Assembly (NCBI RefSeq): GCF_024679095.1
Contig: NW_026110573.1
Location: 124,001-188,000, forward strand
Direction of reading: 5' to 3'
Length of the DNA: 64,000 bases
DNA from: Eriocheir sinensis
Lineage: Eukaryota; Arthropoda; Malacostraca; Decapoda; Varunidae
Made by a program: the position numbers and the translations under genes. Positions within the stretch are counted from its first letter, which is position 1; every line of letters begins with the position of its first letter. The notes under the pieces are model-generated. The model was not told the DNA's origin. It saw nothing but the letters and a program-made list of their open reading frames with translations, and did not search any database. This document shows positions 63,737 through 64,000 of this stretch, piece by piece.

Positions 63737-64000
63737 GAAAGATACATAGACAGCACCTTGGAACTGTGTCAGAGATGAATGAATATCTGTGAAATTCATT
63801 TATAAAAAAAAAAAGAAACCGTGTGTAAGAGAGAAGCTTGTAAATAAATAAAATAAATACAATATGAGGTTCAACTGAAAGAGACATAGACAGCACCTTG
63901 GAATCGTGTCAGAGATAAATGAATATATCATATGAAATTCAGTTATAAAAAAAAATATGGAAGCCGTGTGTGAGAGAGAAGATTGTAAATAAATAAAATA
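63737..64000 (+). repeat. 140-bp tandem repeat, unrelated family, runs off window
   Basis: The unit begins GAAAGATACATAGACAGCAC and holds TTGGAACTGTGTCAGAGATG, an A-run and TAAATAAATAAAATA. The second copy starts at 63,877 and is cut by the window end at 124 bp. The two copies are highly similar with a few substitutions. I do not recognise the family. Confidence 0.85.

Overview
This is a eukaryotic, repeat-only window with no recognisable host gene. About 47-48 kb is an extremely AT-rich satellite with monomers of about 44-46 bp. Three interspersed elements interrupt it: a SINE, an Env-carrying Ty3/gypsy (errantivirus-like) LTR retrotransposon and a CR1-type LINE. The GC-rich SINE with a tRNA-like head, the CR1-like LINE ending in a short GAACATAA-type tail, and the overall style match decapod crustacean genomes, most likely a crab. 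That assignment is from recall of repeat families, not from a database match.

Layout: 1-17.8 kb is a giant inverted repeat (palindrome) of satellite with an off-symmetry centre at about 7.83-9.70 kb. From 17.8 to 32.3 kb the satellite changes orientation repeatedly, with a 5'-truncated SINE at 24.64-24.96 kb. The LTR retrotransposon occupies 32,386-41,599, inserted in a (TA)n tract. More satellite follows to 43.0 kb. A reverse-strand CR1-like LINE with tandem 5'UTR repeats spans 43.0-48.3 kb. Satellite with further orientation flips runs from 48.3 to 63.7 kb. A different 140-bp tandem repeat starts at 63,737 and runs off the window.

The LTR element reads LTR - tRNA-Leu-like primer site - 2 kb leader with an eleven-copy 50-bp array - very short Gag with two zinc knuckles - in-frame UGA - protease - RT/RNase H - integrase - Env - LTR. 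Its LTRs differ by a single C-run indel, so the insertion looks very recent. Even so, Gag lacks room for a capsid and pol carries several frame breaks, while the integrase core and a full-length 565-residue F-type envelope are open. Either the assembly contains indel errors or this is a non-autonomous copy with an intact envelope.

The LINE has ORF1 (zinc finger, coiled coil, huge Ser/Pro/Leu-rich tract, GDSL-type esterase) and ORF2 (endonuclease plus reverse transcriptase). Both are broken.

Long open frames in the satellite and (TA)n tracts are artefacts of stop-poor, near-3n repeat units and are not annotated as genes. Several apparent starts in the real elements are TTG or GTG, not ATG; this is noted where it matters.
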